The notes below the pieces were generated by a model. The model saw only the letters and a list, made by a program, of their open reading frames with translations, searched no databases and was not told the origin of the DNA. Position numbers and translations under genes: made by a program. From Enterobacteriaceae bacterium UBA5654 (GTDB lineage Bacteria; Pseudomonadota; Gammaproteobacteria; Enterobacterales; Enterobacteriaceae), in the NCBI GenBank assembly GCA_002421005.1, contig DIJC01000007.1:15221-79220 (forward strand): a stretch of 64,000 bases of DNA, read 5' to 3'. Positions 31,234-40,571 of the stretch are shown here, in pieces (the first letter of the stretch is position 1; every line of letters starts with the position of its first letter).

Positions 31234-32778
31234 ATGGATGCCGTTAAAAAGAAACACGGGTGGCAAAGCGACACGCTGAAATGGTCAGCGATAGGGTTGC
31301 TGGGGCTGCTGGTGGGTTACCTTGTTGTTTTAATGTACGCCCAGGGGGAGTACCTGTTTGCCATCATGACGCTGATTTTAAGCTCGGCTGGCCTGTATAT
31401 TTTCGCTAATCGCAAAGCCTACGCGTGGCGCTATGTCTACCCTGGCATGGCCGGGATGGGGCTGTTTGTCCTTTTCCCGCTGGTCTGCACCATCGCCATC
31501 GCCTTTACCAACTACAGCAGCACCAACCAGCTCACCCAGGAGCGCGCGCAGCAGGTGCTGATGGACCGCTCATATCAGGCGGGTAAAACCTATAACTTCG
31601 GACTCTATCCGGCGGAGAATCAATGGCAACTGGCGCTGACCGACGGCGAAACCGGCAAAAATTATCTCTCCGACGCCTTCACTTTTGGCGGCGAGCAGAA
31701 AGTCGCGCTGAAAGAGATCGCCTCTCTGCCGACCCGCGAGCGCGCTAACTTACGCATCATCACCCAGAATCGTCAGGCGCTGACCCAACTGACGGCGGTG
31801 CTGCCCGACGAAAGTAAAGTGATCATGAGTTCGCTGCGTCAGTTCTCCGGCACGCGCCCTCTGTACTCGCTGGCGGATGACAGCACGCTGACCAACAACC
31901 AGAGCGGCGTGAAATACCGCCCTAATAACGACGCAGGCTTCTGGCAGGCGATCAATGCGGACGGCGCCTGGGGCGATGAAAAATTAAGCCCTGGCTACAC
32001 CGTGACCATCGGCTGGGACAACTTTATGCGCGTCTTTACCGACGAAGGCATTCAGAAGCCGTTCTTCGCGATTTTCGTCTGGACGGTGATCTTCTCCATA
32101 CTTACCGTCATTTTAACCGTCGCGGTAGGCATGGTGCTGGCCTGTGTGGTGCAGTGGGAATCGCTGAAAGGCAAAGCGATTTACCGCGTGCTGCTGATCC
32201 TGCCCTACGCCGTGCCGTCGTTTATCTCGATTCTGATTTTCAAAGGGCTGTTTAACCAGAGCTTTGGGGAAATCAACATGCTGCTGGGCACGCTGTTCGG
32301 TGTGAAACCGGCATGGTTCAGCGACCCGACCACCGCGCGTTCGATGATTGTGATCGTTAACACCTGGCTGGGCTACCCGTACATGATGATCCTGTGCATG
32401 GGACTGCTGAAAGCGATTCCTGACGATCTGTACGAAGCCTCGGCAATGGATGGCGCGGGACCGTTCCAGAACTTCTTTAAGATCACGCTGCCGCTGCTGA
32501 TCAAACCGCTGACGCCGCTGATGATCGCCAGCTTTGCGTTTAACTTTAATAACTTCGTGCTGATCCAGTTGCTGACCAACGGCGGCCCGGATCGCCTTGG
32601 TACGACCACGCCGGCCGGGTATACCGACCTGCTGGTGAGCTACACCTACCGCATCGCCTTTGAAGGCGGCGGCGGTCAGGACTTTGGCCTGGCGGCCGCC
32701 ATCGCCACGCTGATTTTCCTGCTGGTCGGCGCACTGGCCATTGTGAATCTGAAAGCCACGCGCATGAAGTTTGATTAA
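31234..32778 (+). CDS. malF: Maltose ABC transporter permease MalF
   Basis: MalF is one of the two inner-membrane channel subunits of the maltose importer. The 514-residue protein has eight membrane helices, with the large periplasmic P2 loop (about residues 95-275) that contacts MalE, and the cytoplasmic EAA loop EASAMDGAGPFQNFFKITLP near residue 400 that docks on MalK. Length equals E. coli MalF. GTAGAGGACAATCCCC precedes the start. It is followed 13 bp later by malG. Confidence 0.98.
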   Translation: MDAVKKKHGWQSDTLKWSAIGLLGLLVGYLVVLMYAQGEYLFAIMTLILSSAGLYIFANRKAYAWRYVYPGMAGMGLFVLFPLVCTIAIAFTNYSSTNQLTQERAQQVLMDRSYQAGKTYNFGLYPAENQWQLALTDGETGKNYLSDAFTFGGEQKVALKEIASLPTRERANLRIITQNRQALTQLTAVLPDESKVIMSSLRQFSGTRPLYSLADDSTLTNNQSGVKYRPNNDAGFWQAINADGAWGDEKLSPGYTVTIGWDNFMRVFTDEGIQKPFFAIFVWTVIFSILTVILTVAVGMVLACVVQWESLKGKAIYRVLLILPYAVPSFISILIFKGLFNQSFGEINMLLGTLFGVKPAWFSDPTTARSMIVIVNTWLGYPYMMILCMGLLKAIPDDLYEASAMDGAGPFQNFFKITLPLLIKPLTPLMIASFAFNFNNFVLIQLLTNGGPDRLGTTTPAGYTDLLVSYTYRIAFEGGGGQDFGLAAAIATLIFLLVGALAIVNLKATRMKFD

Positions 32779-32791
32779 GGGAGAAATAACA

Positions 32792-33682
32792 ATGGCTATG
32801 GTTCAACCCAAATCACAAAAGCTGCGGCTGCTGACGACGCACCTGTTGCTGCTGGCGTTTATCGCCGCAATTATGTTCCCGCTGCTGATGGTGATCGCCA
32901 TCTCCCTGCGCGAGGGCAACTTCGCCACCGGCAGTCTGATCCCGGAACAGATTTCCTGGGAGCACTGGCGGCTGGCGCTCGGTTTTAGCGTGGAACATGC
33001 GGATGGTCGCGTCACGCCGCCGCCCTTCCCGGTGCTGCTGTGGCTGTGGAACTCGGTGAAAATTGCCGGGATCACGGCGGTCGGTATTGTGGCGCTCTCC
33101 ACCACCTGCGCCTATGCCTTTGCGCGGATGCGCTTTTCCGGCAAGGCGACGCTGCTGAAAGGGATGCTGATTTTCCAGATGTTCCCGGCGGTGCTGTCGC
33201 TGGTCGCGCTGTACGCGTTGTTTGACCGCCTCGGTCAGTACATTCCGTTTATCGGCCTGAATACCCACGGCGGGGTGATCTTCGCCTATCTGGGCGGGAT
33301 CGCGCTGCACGTCTGGACGATTAAAGGCTATTTCGAAACCATTGACAGCTCGCTGGAAGAAGCCGCCGCGCTGGATGGGGCAACGCCGTGGCAGGCGTTC
33401 CGTCTGGTACTGCTGCCGCTGTCGGTGCCGATTCTGGCAGTGGTCTTTATTCTGTCGTTTATCGCCGCGATTACTGAAGTGCCGGTCGCCTCGCTGCTGT
33501 TGCGCGACGTGAACAGCTACACCCTGGCGGTCGGAATGCAGCAATATCTCAACCCGCAAAACTATCTGTGGGGCGACTTTGCCGCTGCGGCGGTGCTCTC
33601 CGCCATCCCTATCACTGCTGTGTTCCTGCTGGCCCAGCGCTGGCTGGTCAACGGCCTGACGGCAGGCGGGGTAAAAGGTTAA
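32792..33682 (+). CDS. malG: Maltose ABC transporter permease MalG
   Basis: MalG is the second channel subunit of MalFGK2. The 296-residue protein has six membrane helices and the EAA motif EEAAALDGATPWQAFRLVLL near residue 190. The C-terminal tail ending in NGLTAGGVKG, which inserts between the two MalK subunits in E. coli, is fully conserved. The start at 32792 (MAMVQPKSQK) has AAGGGAGAAAT upstream; an in-frame ATG at 32771 overlaps the malF end and was rejected. Confidence 0.98.
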   Translation: MAMVQPKSQKLRLLTTHLLLLAFIAAIMFPLLMVIAISLREGNFATGSLIPEQISWEHWRLALGFSVEHADGRVTPPPFPVLLWLWNSVKIAGITAVGIVALSTTCAYAFARMRFSGKATLLKGMLIFQMFPAVLSLVALYALFDRLGQYIPFIGLNTHGGVIFAYLGGIALHVWTIKGYFETIDSSLEEAAALDGATPWQAFRLVLLPLSVPILAVVFILSFIAAITEVPVASLLLRDVNSYTLAVGMQQYLNPQNYLWGDFAAAAVLSAIPITAVFLLAQRWLVNGLTAGGVKG

Positions 33683-33742
33683 GTTTCATCGTTCGAAGCC
33701 GCTGTAACCCTCAACTTATCATTGATCTTGTGACCTTTGTTT

Positions 33743-33768
33743 GGCGCTCTTCGGAGCGCCCTTTTTTT
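33743..33768. terminator. Terminator between malG and psiE
   Basis: GGCGCTC (33743-33749) pairs with GAGCGCC (33754-33760) around TTCG, a stable tetraloop, and is followed by a seven-T run. It ends the malEFG message and is placed where it touches the 3' end of psiE, which is transcribed from the other strand. Confidence 0.9.
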
Positions 33769-34177
33769 ATTCGCGCTTCAGCCGTTTCGAGTTACACAGC
33801 CAGAGGGTCACGACCAGAATCAGGATCGCCCCGGAGTAGATCAGCACATCCGATGGCGAGGTGTGATCGACAATGATCAGCCGCACAATGGCAGTGATCC
33901 CGATGTACAAAAAGTAGCGCAGCGGGAAATGAAAACCGGACTGAAAATATTTCACAATCAGCGCGATAAACTCGAAGTAAAGAAAATACACCACCAGCCC
34001 TTCGACCAGCTCGTATTTACTCGTTTGTTCAGGTGCGAAAAGCACATCCGCCAGATGTAATGTCTCTTTGCCGAGAAACACGACCAGGATTAGCCCCAGG
34101 CTGAGCAAGCCCAGATTGAGCACGGTCTGAAGAATGGTGGAGATAAACTCAACGCGCGGGCGGGGTAGCGATGTCAT
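33767..34177 (-). CDS. psiE: Phosphate-starvation-inducible protein PsiE
   Basis: PsiE is a small inner-membrane protein, 136 residues here as in E. coli, induced by phosphate starvation through PhoB and affected by CRP; its function is unknown. Four hydrophobic segments are visible (about residues 15-37, 53-77, 85-101 and 108-127), starting MTSLPRPRVEFISTILQT. The gene lies between malG and yjbH; the xylE and yjbT genes that I recall near it in E. coli K-12 are not here. Confidence 0.96.
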   Translation of the reverse strand: MTSLPRPRVEFISTILQTVLNLGLLSLGLILVVFLGKETLHLADVLFAPEQTSKYELVEGLVVYFLYFEFIALIVKYFQSGFHFPLRYFLYIGITAIVRLIIVDHTSPSDVLIYSGAILILVVTLWLCNSKRLKRE

Positions 34178-34311
34178 AGCAGCACCTTTTGCTAAAGAGA
34201 CGTGGCTCTTGTATAGCGCAAAAGTGTGATCCAGATCTACATTTTTTATCCTGGTTTACGTCAGCGAAGGTAAAGCGCCCGGCTGCATTGCGCAAACCGG
34301 GCGTGGCAGGG

Positions 34312-36408
34312 TTAGCGGAAATTGATGTTCCGGTCGCTGGTCATGCCGTAGAGCTCGTATTTGCGGCCCAGCATTTGCCCGCCGTCGCGCGTCAGCGGCG
34401 TCCAGCCGATCGCGGCGCGGCTGCGGGTCGGGCCGGATGAGAAGATATCCAGCGGCACAGAAACGTACACGCCTTTGGTGAAGTCCCCTTCCCCGTATTC
34501 ATCCGCCGAAACGTTGGTGATAGTGGCGTACCCGCCGACCACCACGCCGCTGTCGAAGCGTTTGGCGATATCCAGCGTGCCGCCTTTATCCCCGGCCAGA
34601 TACTGACCGACGCTGGCTTTCACCAGCACGTCCTGGGCAAACGGCGGCGTCCAGTAAGCGGTCAGATGCCCGGTTTTCACGTTGTAATCAGTGAATTTCA
34701 TCATGTCCTGCGCGCTGCGCCAGTCACGCTGCTTCACGTAGTTGGCATCCAGACCCACCGCCCAGTTGCTGTCTACCGGACGATAAAGCACTTCCGCACC
34801 CGCGCCGCCATACATCGTCTCCAGATAACCGCCGTAGACCTGACCATAGAAGTTATTGCCGAGGTACTGGAAGTAGTTGGCCTGGAGGTTGTTAACGTAG
34901 ACATCGTTTTGCACGTATTCACGCACGCGGGTACGCACGCGCGGCAGCGTCGAATCGTTCGGCGGATTGGTGTAGTTAAACTTGTCGTAGTTATTGGCGA
35001 GGTTGGCAAACACGCTACCGGTAGTTAACAAGTGATCCGTCAGCCACAGATCGGCGGTACCCATCACCCCAAGTTGGTACATGTAGAAACTTTCCGGCCC
35101 GCCAAAGGACTGGTTAAGCACCGGATCGAGGTGGAAATCAAAGCGCGATTTGTCGAAATACCAGCCCTGCTCGGTATTTTCCGGCACGATCGGCGCAGTG
35201 CGTTTTTGTACCAGCGCCGTTTCCTGCCCCAGCGGCTCGCCTTCCAGATGCCGTTTCAGGCTGGCAACGTCGGTTTCGGTAGTGACCTGCGGCATATTCA
35301 GCCGGTTTTCGGTCACGCGGATCGTGCGAATACCGTCCGGCAGATCGTTCATGATGATGCGGTTGGCCCGCTCGATACCTTCACGCGAATCGCGGTATTT
35401 AACCTGCTCGCCGGTCACGTACAGCGTATCGCCCTTGACCTGAATTTGCGGATCGGTCAGGCCCGCGTTGTATTTCAAAAGCGTGAGCTGATTCGATACC
35501 ACCGAGTGTTGCAGGATCGCATCCTGCGGCTGCGGCTGGTATTGCGGACGCGCATTGTCGTTGTAGTTCGGGCGCAGGTCGTTGAAGTTGGTGCGTAAGG
35601 TCACGCCAAACATCAGCGTGTTGCCGCGCTCGTAGCTGACGTTGACGTCGGCCCAGTCGGTGGCGCGATAAATGGCCCCGACGTTAAATTTGCTTTTCTG
35701 ATCCAGTCTGCCCGCAAAATCCTGCTGATAGTTATTGCCTTCGTACTCCAGCTTAAGGCGCAGCGGCTGCCACGGCGTCTGGTACTCCACGCCGCCAAAC
35801 AGGGATGCCGGACCCCGGAACATTTCGCCGGTATCCATCGATCCCGCCTGCTTGTAGCTGTTGTCGCGATGGCAGTATTTATCGCTATACGAGCAGAACG
35901 GATTGCTGACGTTGCCGCTGGTGCCGAGGTAGCCCCAGCCCAGACCGAGCGAGAAATCAAACGGTCCCCAGGCTTTATTCGCCACCAGATATTCGGCATC
36001 AAACAGCCCGGTCCCGCCGATATCGCGCGCGCCAGCCGAAACCTGCGGCAGCCAGTAGCTCTCTTCCCACAGGCGCAGCTTGACGTCAAAGGCTTTATCT
36101 TTGTAGGTCTGATCGCCGGAGAACGCATCAACGGAGCTGTACTGTTTTGTCCGCACATCGGTGTAACGCAGCGTGGTTTCCAGCCATGGGAACAGCTGTA
36201 CCGATGCAGAATAGTAGCGGTACTGATCGTTATCACGGTAGTTAAGGCTCAGCTCGCCTTCACGCGCCATGCGGGCAGTTGGCGTTTGCAGCAGCCCCAC
36301 GCCACCAAAGTCACCCTGCGACGGGCCGATGGGAGCCGGATAAGTTTCTGCGTGGCAGGCCGCGCTCACACCCAGCGCCAGCAGGCTATAAAGATAAGTT
36401 TTTTTCAT
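34312..36408 (-). CDS. yjbH: Outer-membrane exopolysaccharide protein YjbH
   Basis: YjbH is the large last product of yjbEFGH, an operon for an exopolysaccharide that alters colony and biofilm appearance under Rcs control in E. coli. The 698-residue precursor begins MKKTYLYSLLALGVSAACHA, a signal peptide, then ETYPAPIGPSQGDFGGVG. Long alternating strands with aromatic girdles and a final R-N-I-N-F-R C-terminus suggest an outer-membrane beta barrel, possibly a secretion channel. Its start codon overlaps the yjbG stop by one base (TAATG). Confidence 0.96.
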   Translation of the reverse strand: MKKTYLYSLLALGVSAACHAETYPAPIGPSQGDFGGVGLLQTPTARMAREGELSLNYRDNDQYRYYSASVQLFPWLETTLRYTDVRTKQYSSVDAFSGDQTYKDKAFDVKLRLWEESYWLPQVSAGARDIGGTGLFDAEYLVANKAWGPFDFSLGLGWGYLGTSGNVSNPFCSYSDKYCHRDNSYKQAGSMDTGEMFRGPASLFGGVEYQTPWQPLRLKLEYEGNNYQQDFAGRLDQKSKFNVGAIYRATDWADVNVSYERGNTLMFGVTLRTNFNDLRPNYNDNARPQYQPQPQDAILQHSVVSNQLTLLKYNAGLTDPQIQVKGDTLYVTGEQVKYRDSREGIERANRIIMNDLPDGIRTIRVTENRLNMPQVTTETDVASLKRHLEGEPLGQETALVQKRTAPIVPENTEQGWYFDKSRFDFHLDPVLNQSFGGPESFYMYQLGVMGTADLWLTDHLLTTGSVFANLANNYDKFNYTNPPNDSTLPRVRTRVREYVQNDVYVNNLQANYFQYLGNNFYGQVYGGYLETMYGGAGAEVLYRPVDSNWAVGLDANYVKQRDWRSAQDMMKFTDYNVKTGHLTAYWTPPFAQDVLVKASVGQYLAGDKGGTLDIAKRFDSGVVVGGYATITNVSADEYGEGDFTKGVYVSVPLDIFSSGPTRSRAAIGWTPLTRDGGQMLGRKYELYGMTSDRNINFR

Positions 36409-37145
36409 TATTCGGGTATCCGCTGCGTCAGGGAGTGAACAACATCCGCATTGAGTTCATCCGGGGTGCGACGCCATAACGATCCGTCTAAACCGACAAA
36501 AATCGTGCTGCCCGGCATCGGTTCAACGTGGCGATGATTCCAGTACGCCACCGGGACTTTCTGCGCGCGCCCGTCCGGGTAAATCACCCACGCATAGCTG
36601 CGATCCGCTCCGCTTAACAGGCTGTTGCCTTCGAGATAGCTGGCGACATCGCGGCCCGGCGTAAACGCTTTTTTCCCCGGCTGGCTGACCAGCCCCATCA
36701 CCGTTACCGTGGAGGGGCGCGGCCCGGCCCACAGGCTGTATTCGCCCTGCAATGGCGGATTGCCGCTGCTGCTCACCCGCACGCGATCCGGGTCAAGGTT
36801 GATAAGCTGCCTGCCGGTGACGCTGAGATTTTGTAGCTGCTGGCGCAGGGCATTGATCGCCGCGCCGTCGTCACCGCCTTCTTCACTGGCCGCAACGGCC
36901 AGACGCGCCAGCAATGCCTGATGCTGTTGCTGCGCGACCGCCGTAGCCTGCCGCTCGCTGATGACCGCGCCCGGCCACCAGCTATTTGCCAGCGCGGGCT
37001 GGCCCACAAGATCAATCAGATGTTCAGCCCCGGTCAGCATTTTCGGCTGCGCGCCGGGCGGCGAATAAACCTGCACCGTTCCCGCTGCCGTCGCCAGAGA
37101 GGACGTCAGCGCGAGCATCAGCGCGGCGATGAGCTGTTTTTTCAT
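36408..37145 (-). CDS. yjbG: Periplasmic exopolysaccharide protein YjbG
   Basis: This 245-residue protein has a signal peptide (MKKQLIAALMLALTSSLATA, cleavage after ATA or TAAG) and no membrane segment afterwards, so it is expected in the periplasm. The C-terminal half has a capsule-biosynthesis GfcC-type appearance: GEYSLWAGPRPSTVTVMGLV and then GKKAFTPGRDVASYLEGN, with SLWRRTPDELNADVVHSL near the end. Function in the yjb pathway is not established. It overlaps yjbF by 4 bp (ATGA). Confidence 0.95.
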   Translation of the reverse strand: MKKQLIAALMLALTSSLATAAGTVQVYSPPGAQPKMLTGAEHLIDLVGQPALANSWWPGAVISERQATAVAQQQHQALLARLAVAASEEGGDDGAAINALRQQLQNLSVTGRQLINLDPDRVRVSSSGNPPLQGEYSLWAGPRPSTVTVMGLVSQPGKKAFTPGRDVASYLEGNSLLSGADRSYAWVIYPDGRAQKVPVAYWNHRHVEPMPGSTIFVGLDGSLWRRTPDELNADVVHSLTQRIPE

Positions 37146-37780
37146 GATTTCGCCGCCTTGATTAACGTGGTTTTGACCGGGAAGTAATCGCCGCCGAGAT
37201 ACTGTATCGACTGGCGGATTTGCCCTTCGCTATCGATCCAGTAGCGGTTATGCCAGCGGGTCTGGTCGGTTTCGACTTCTTCATCAAGAACGCGGACTGG
37301 GGTGGTTTCACCGCCCAGCGTCACGCTGTCGGTCCCGTTCCAGTGGAAGACGGAGCGGGCGGTGGCGTAGCGCACCTGGCGGTATTCGGTCCAGCCCATC
37401 GTGCGCGTCCACTGCGCGCCGTCAATAATTTGGTCAGGCTTCGCCAGAGGATCGGCGGCCAGATTATTCACTTCCAGCAGGTTGTCCCCGCCAAGCAGGG
37501 TTTTCACCAGACGCCCGTGCTGCGTCACCAGGGTTGCCTGATCCTGCGTCACCCATTTTTGCTGCCCGTTTTCGGCGAAGGCCAGCACCACAAACAGCTG
37601 CGGTCCCTCGTTAAGCTGAACATACTGGCTGGCGTAGGGCATGTTTTGAATATCATCGTCAGTGAGGTGAACACCAGGGGTACCAAACACGCTGTTCCAC
37701 AATGAGTCTCCTAACCCTTTGGTGGTTGACGAACAGGCCTGGAGCAGCAGGCAAATCATAATGAGTGCAGGTCGCTTCAC
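37142..37780 (-). CDS. yjbF: Exopolysaccharide lipoprotein YjbF
   Basis: YjbF is a predicted outer-membrane lipoprotein of 212 residues related to GfcB of the group 4 capsule operon. The signal peptide MKRPALIMICLLLQACSSTT carries the lipobox LQAC with Cys16 as the lipidation site; Ser at +2 favours the outer membrane. The mature part is strand-rich, with conserved MGWTEYRQVRYATARSVF and RYWIDSEGQIRQS segments. It is the second gene of yjbEFGH. Confidence 0.95.
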   Translation of the reverse strand: MKRPALIMICLLLQACSSTTKGLGDSLWNSVFGTPGVHLTDDDIQNMPYASQYVQLNEGPQLFVVLAFAENGQQKWVTQDQATLVTQHGRLVKTLLGGDNLLEVNNLAADPLAKPDQIIDGAQWTRTMGWTEYRQVRYATARSVFHWNGTDSVTLGGETTPVRVLDEEVETDQTRWHNRYWIDSEGQIRQSIQYLGGDYFPVKTTLIKAAKS

Positions 37781-37845
37781 GACTCTTCTCTCCGAAGGGG
37801 CAAAATAACCACACCGAAGTGTGGTTATGGTTAAAATACCCGCTG

Positions 37846-38088
37846 TTACTGGGTACTGGTGGTCGTGGTAGTTGTGGTCCCGGTATTGGAACCATCACCA
37901 CCACCCGTAGCCGCCAGAGCGACACCCACGGCCGAGCTTACGGGGCTAACGCTACTTGCAGTGGAGCTTCCCACTGAAACAGACGTCGCCGCCGAACCTG
38001 CGGCCTCACCGACCTGAACCGGTGCTGCGTACGCGGACGTTGCCGCGCATGCGGTAATGGCAAAAATGCCATACAGGATTTTACGCAT
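37846..38088 (-). CDS. yjbE: Secreted small protein YjbE
   Basis: YjbE is the first product of yjbEFGH. The 80-residue precursor has a signal peptide (MRKILYGIFAITACAATSAY, ending at AYA) and a mature part made almost wholly of Ala, Ser, Val, Thr and Gly with a terminal run of ten threonines. Such low complexity suggests an extended or matrix-associated protein. No catalytic motif is visible. The function is unknown. Confidence 0.93.
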   Translation of the reverse strand: MRKILYGIFAITACAATSAYAAPVQVGEAAGSAATSVSVGSSTASSVSPVSSAVGVALAATGGGDGSNTGTTTTTTTSTQ

Positions 38089-38424
38089 ATCAATTTCCCT
38101 TCATTGAATGAATGGAGGTGCCTGAAATATCCAGGCGCGTTCGAGTATACACAACCCCGATACAAGGAATATCGTGAGGAAATATGAAATGGATTTAACT
38201 AAATTTAATAATGCACGGATATTTAAAATAAAATATCGATAAAATTCAATGAGTAAAAGAAAATCTAATATACGTATTTTCTTAAAATTTGGATTTGGGA
38301 CGCTCGTAGCATAATTCTTTTTCAGATTATGCTCACAAATAACGATCGCGAATATTGGGTCACAAGAAGAATTATCTGATAAAAAAATACCGGCAATTTG
38401 CCGGTATTTTTTATGGCTATTATC
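38089..38424. promoter_or_regulatory. yjbE promoter region and pgi terminator side
   Basis: This 336-bp AT-rich gap has no gene. On the minus strand a -10 box TATACT (38144-38149) lies about 55 bp upstream of yjbE. Near its -35 region is GATATTCCTT (38164-38173), which partly resembles the RcsB recognition sequence; Rcs control of this operon is known in E. coli, but the box here is a weak match. The left part of the gap up to 38386 is AT-rich with no further recognisable element. Confidence 0.45.
38383..38414. terminator. Intrinsic terminator of pgi
   Basis: AATACCGGCAA and TTGCCGGTATT form a perfect inverted repeat, with A-runs on one side and T-runs on the other. It lies 16 bp beyond the pgi stop and can work in both directions. 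Confidence 0.92.
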
Positions 38425-40074
38425 TTAGCCGCGCCACGCTTTATAACGGTTAATTAAACCGTTGGTGGAGCTGTCGTGGCTGTCGATAGCGTCGTCTTCT
38501 TTCAGTTCCGGCAGAATGCGGTTAGCCAGCTGTTTGCCCAGCTCAACGCCCCACTGGTCGAAGGTGAAGATGTTCAGGATGATGCCCTGGGTGAAGATTT
38601 TATGTTCGTACAGGGCGATCAGCGCACCCAGGCTGAACGGAGTGATTTCGCGCAGCAGAATGGAGTTAGTCGGACGGTTGCCTTCAAACACTTTAAACGG
38701 CACCACGTGCTCCAGGGTTTTAGGATCTTTACCCTGATCGGCATATTCCTGCTCAACCACATCACGGGATTTACCAAACGCCAGCGCTTCGGTCTGGGCG
38801 AAGAAGTTAGACAGCAGCTTCGGATGGTGATCGGAGAGCGGGTTGTGGGTGATCGCCGGGGCGATGAAATCGCACGGAACCATTTTGGTGCCCTGGTGGA
38901 TCAGCTGATAAAACGCGTGCTGGCCGTTGGTGCCCGGCTCACCCCAGATGATAGGGCCAGTCTGGTAATCCACGGCGTTACCGTTACGGTCAACGTACTT
39001 ACCGTTGGATTCCATATTGCCCTGCTGGAAGTAGGCCGCGAAACGGTGCATGTACTGGTCATACGGCAGGATCGCTTCGGTTTCTGCGCCGAAGAAATTG
39101 TTGTACCAGATGCCAATCAGCGCCAGCAGTACCGGCAGGTTCTGTTCAGGGGCGGTGGTGGAGAAATGTTTATCCATCGCGTGCGCGCCGGACAGCAGTT
39201 CCACAAAATTGTCGTAGCCCACGGACAGGATGATTGACAGGCCAATCGCCGACCACAGGGAGTAACGACCGCCCACCCAGTCCCAGAATTCGAACATGTT
39301 GGCGGTATCAATACCAAACTCGCCGACGGCTTTCGCATTGGTGGACAGCGCGGCAAAGTGTTTCGCTACGTGTTTTTCATCACCGGCGGTTTTCAGGAAC
39401 CAGTCGCGCGCGCTGTGGGCGTTGGTCATGGTTTCCTGAGTGGTGAAGGTTTTAGACGCCACGAGGAACAGGGTGCTTTCCGGGCTGACTTTTTTCAGCA
39501 CTTCGGCGATGTGGGTGCCATCGACGTTAGACACAAAGTGCATATTCAGATGGTTTTTGTACGGACGCAGCGCTTCGGTCACCATGAACGGGCCGAGGTC
39601 GGAGCCGCCAATACCGATGTTCACGACGTCGGTGATCGGCTTGCCGGTGTAGCCTTTCCATTCGCCGGAGATAATCGCTTCGGAGAAAGATTTCATCTTC
39701 TCCAGCACCGCGTTCACTTCCGGCATCACGTCTTTGCCGTCGACGATAATCGGCGTATTACTGCGGTTACGCAGCGCGACGTGCAGCACGGCGCGGTCTT
39801 CAGTGCGGTTAATTTTTTCGCCGGAGAACATGGACGCGATCGCGCCAGCCAGGTCGGTCTCTTTCGCCAGATCCTGAAGTTTTGCCAGCGTCTCTTCGGT
39901 GATGCGGTTTTTGGAGAAGTCCACCAGCATGGAATCATTGAACGTGGCGGAGAATTTGCTGAAACGATCGCTGTCTTTCGCGAACAGGTCCGCGATCGTC
40001 ACGTCTTTCATTTCATCATAGTGTTTCTGTAATGCCTGCCAGGCAGAAGTCTGCGTCGGATTAATGTTTTTCAT
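38425..40074 (-). CDS. pgi: Glucose-6-phosphate isomerase
   Basis: Pgi interconverts glucose-6-phosphate and fructose-6-phosphate in glycolysis and gluconeogenesis. The 549-residue protein has the family signatures DVVNIGIGGSDLGP near residue 148, then VASKTFTTQET, and GVELGKQLANRILPEL near the end with the catalytic lysine. The catalytic glutamate in GNMESNGK and the histidine in NGQHAFYQLIHQG are present. The start at 40074 (MKNINPTQTSAWQ) is conserved; an ATG two codons upstream was rejected. Confidence 0.98.
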   Translation of the reverse strand: MKNINPTQTSAWQALQKHYDEMKDVTIADLFAKDSDRFSKFSATFNDSMLVDFSKNRITEETLAKLQDLAKETDLAGAIASMFSGEKINRTEDRAVLHVALRNRSNTPIIVDGKDVMPEVNAVLEKMKSFSEAIISGEWKGYTGKPITDVVNIGIGGSDLGPFMVTEALRPYKNHLNMHFVSNVDGTHIAEVLKKVSPESTLFLVASKTFTTQETMTNAHSARDWFLKTAGDEKHVAKHFAALSTNAKAVGEFGIDTANMFEFWDWVGGRYSLWSAIGLSIILSVGYDNFVELLSGAHAMDKHFSTTAPEQNLPVLLALIGIWYNNFFGAETEAILPYDQYMHRFAAYFQQGNMESNGKYVDRNGNAVDYQTGPIIWGEPGTNGQHAFYQLIHQGTKMVPCDFIAPAITHNPLSDHHPKLLSNFFAQTEALAFGKSRDVVEQEYADQGKDPKTLEHVVPFKVFEGNRPTNSILLREITPFSLGALIALYEHKIFTQGIILNIFTFDQWGVELGKQLANRILPELKEDDAIDSHDSSTNGLINRYKAWRG

Positions 40075-40334
40075 GAGCAATACTCTTCAGATATGAGAAC
40101 TATAACTGCGGTCGATTGTAGCGCCAGTAACGCAAAATTGTGATGGTTTTTATGCCATTGCCCTGGTGGAGCGACAATAACGGTCAAAAGAACAGGGAAA
40201 GTATAGCGTTTATGCCCTGGATCATTCGAGTGACAGGCGAAGGAGACGGCGATCGGGCAACCTGAAGCATGACGAGGATATAAGTGTTTTTTCTGATGGG
40301 CTGTGCTGCATGAAAAATCCGCATAACCCCAGCG

Positions 40335-40363
40335 TTGACATCATCCGGCTCACCTTTTATTTA
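40335..40363 (+). promoter_or_regulatory. Candidate lysC promoter
   Basis: TTGACA (40335-40340), a perfect -35 box, is followed after 17 bp by TATTTA (40358-40363). It lies immediately before the ERIC element, so a transcript starting near 40370 would carry the whole element in its leader. The interval from 40075 up to this point shows no gene and no recognisable riboswitch. Confidence 0.6.
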
Positions 40364-40367
40364 TGAA

Positions 40368-40493
40368 TATACCCTGAATAATTCGAGTTGCATCAACGCG
40401 GCAGCGAGGGAAGCCCCGGGAACTTACGCCAGTAAGTGGCTGGGGTGAGTGAGCGCAGCCAGCACACAGGCAACGTGAAATATTACGGGTATA
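40368..40493. repeat. ERIC element in the lysC leader
   Basis: The 126-bp sequence starts TATACCCTGAATAATTCGAG and ends TATTACGGGTATA, the expected inverted ends. The core contains AACTTACGCCAGTAAGTGGC followed by TGGGGTGAGTGAGCG, which match the classical ERIC core (the region used for ERIC typing). Length fits the usual 126-127 bp. It lies 78 bp upstream of the lysC start and downstream of the only good promoter, so it would be transcribed and would fold into a long hairpin. Confidence 0.93.
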
Positions 40494-40571
40494 AGGTGCT
40501 TGCACATGGACCGGTCAACGTTCTGCCCTTGTGCCGGGGTCGCTATTTTCATTCTCAGACACGAGGTTGCT

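Noticed and set aside
34178..34311. CRP site upstream of psiE (TGTGATCCAGATCTACA)
   Set aside because: One half-site is perfect but the second is displaced by an extra base. It is too weak to call without footprint data.
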